Shown here one piece after another: positions 63,323 to 64,000 of a stretch of DNA of 64,000 nucleotides; within the stretch, counting starts at the first letter, position 1, and each line of letters starts with the position of its first letter. Both the position numbers and the translations under genes were made by a program. The notes below the pieces were generated by a model. That model saw only the letters and a program-made list of their open reading frames with translations, searched no databases and had not been told where the DNA came from. The stretch spans positions 31,656,766 through 31,720,765 of the forward strand of contig CM076147.1 in assembly GCA_038025085.1 (NCBI GenBank), given 5' to 3'. Origin of the DNA: Tetragonia tetragonoides (taxonomy: Eukaryota; Streptophyta; Magnoliopsida; Caryophyllales; Aizoaceae).

Positions 63323-64000
63323 TGGATTATTCTCAAATGTTTCCTAAACCATGAAAAGAAAGTTAAATTTTTTAATCCATTTATATACTTTTCTTCAAAG
63401 AGAGGTTGAATGGCTAATGGGTTGACCAATTACATTTAGAATCCAACTTTCATATTACTTAATCCTCTGATTATGTTAGTTCACTGTTTCATGCATTGTC
63501 TTTGGCTCCCGTATACATACATGAGTGACATATTTAATAAGATATCTGATCTACCAACATGGTTTCTTATGCTCTTAATTTGAATTTTGGCATTACTTAT
63601 TCTATTCCAAAGTAGAGTATAAAATAGACATCAATAAATATATAGTATGGCGTGATAATGTAAATTCTAACTTAACTAATAGGTAACATAAACACACTTT
63701 ATCAATAATTAGTGCAGTTTTTTTTTCCATCCCTTTACATGCCTTATTTCTTTGAATAATAAAACTTTCACAAGTTTATAAAAATAATACAGCCTACATT
63801 TAATATAACCAAACACGTACACGCCTTTCTTCGACAATCTTGTCAGAAAAAGAAATTTTTCTTCTAATCAAGAAGTTATGTACAATTATTTATATCTCAT
63901 TAATGTCTCTATATGCTACTCATAAAGATCACGTTTATCTAAAATATTGAATGTATAAATTCAATTTCCTTTTTGTTCTAAATTTACCTGTTTTCAATTG

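Larger units (their letters stand above)
58748..64000. other. Downstream intergenic region
   Basis: Starts with the 3'UTR of the unrecognised gene (to about 59170). The rest is AT-rich with a MITE-like element (59948-60165), a small retroposon (61966-62197) and nested SINEs (62949-63322), all listed separately. No coding exon recognised; T-rich runs at about 60600, 61967, 62304, 62949 and 63085 mark retroposon tails or simple repeats. Confidence 0.6.

Overview
This is nuclear DNA from a flowering plant, almost certainly a eudicot. The genes are split by GT-AG introns, the intergenic DNA is AT-rich, and the encoded proteins are plant types: a ferrochelatase with a transit-peptide-like leader, mitochondrial ATP synthase subunit g, nuclear-encoded complex I PSST, a KH/prion-like RNA-binding protein and PP2A B55. 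Much of the remainder is transposon debris (SINE, LINE, solo LTR, hAT, Tourist and Mutator-like MITEs). I cannot name the species.

Layout. (1) 1-5268: repeat-rich intergenic DNA with a LINE RNase H relic, a minisatellite and a stack of microsatellites just upstream of the first gene. (2) 5269-9610 (+): ferrochelatase, FC1-like, 9 exons, 492 aa. (3) 10527-11871 (-): ATP synthase subunit g, 2 coding exons plus a 5'UTR intron reaching about 13757, 122 aa. It is convergent with ferrochelatase. (4) 15681-21770 (-): two-KH-domain protein with a long P/Q/G/Y-rich tail, 6 exons, 657 aa. (5) 23891-28734 (-): complex I subunit PSST/NDUFS7, 2 exons split by a 4.2-kb intron full of MITEs, 208 aa. (6) 30257-41487 (-): PP2A B55 regulatory subunit, 14 exons, 508 aa. 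Its introns hold a LINE relic, a SINE-like repeat, a 150-bp tandem duplication and a small antisense ORF. (7) 41990-51264: a 9-kb transposon-rich gap with a Mutator-like element, a solo LTR carrying a nested hAT MITE, and a striking foldback element built of palindromes. (8) 51265-58747 (+): a plant gene I do not recognise, 5 exons, 522 aa, with LINE DNA in its first intron. (9) 58748-64000: intergenic, with a MITE, a small retroposon and a SINE nested inside another SINE.

There is no operon logic here. Three of the six genes (ferrochelatase, ATP synthase g, complex I PSST) serve organellar haem and energy metabolism, but the sequence gives no evidence of coordinated control. Exon boundaries were worked out by hand from splice sites, phase continuity and remembered protein families. 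All of the phases close. The mobile elements with target-site duplications (TSDs) are the best-supported non-genic features.
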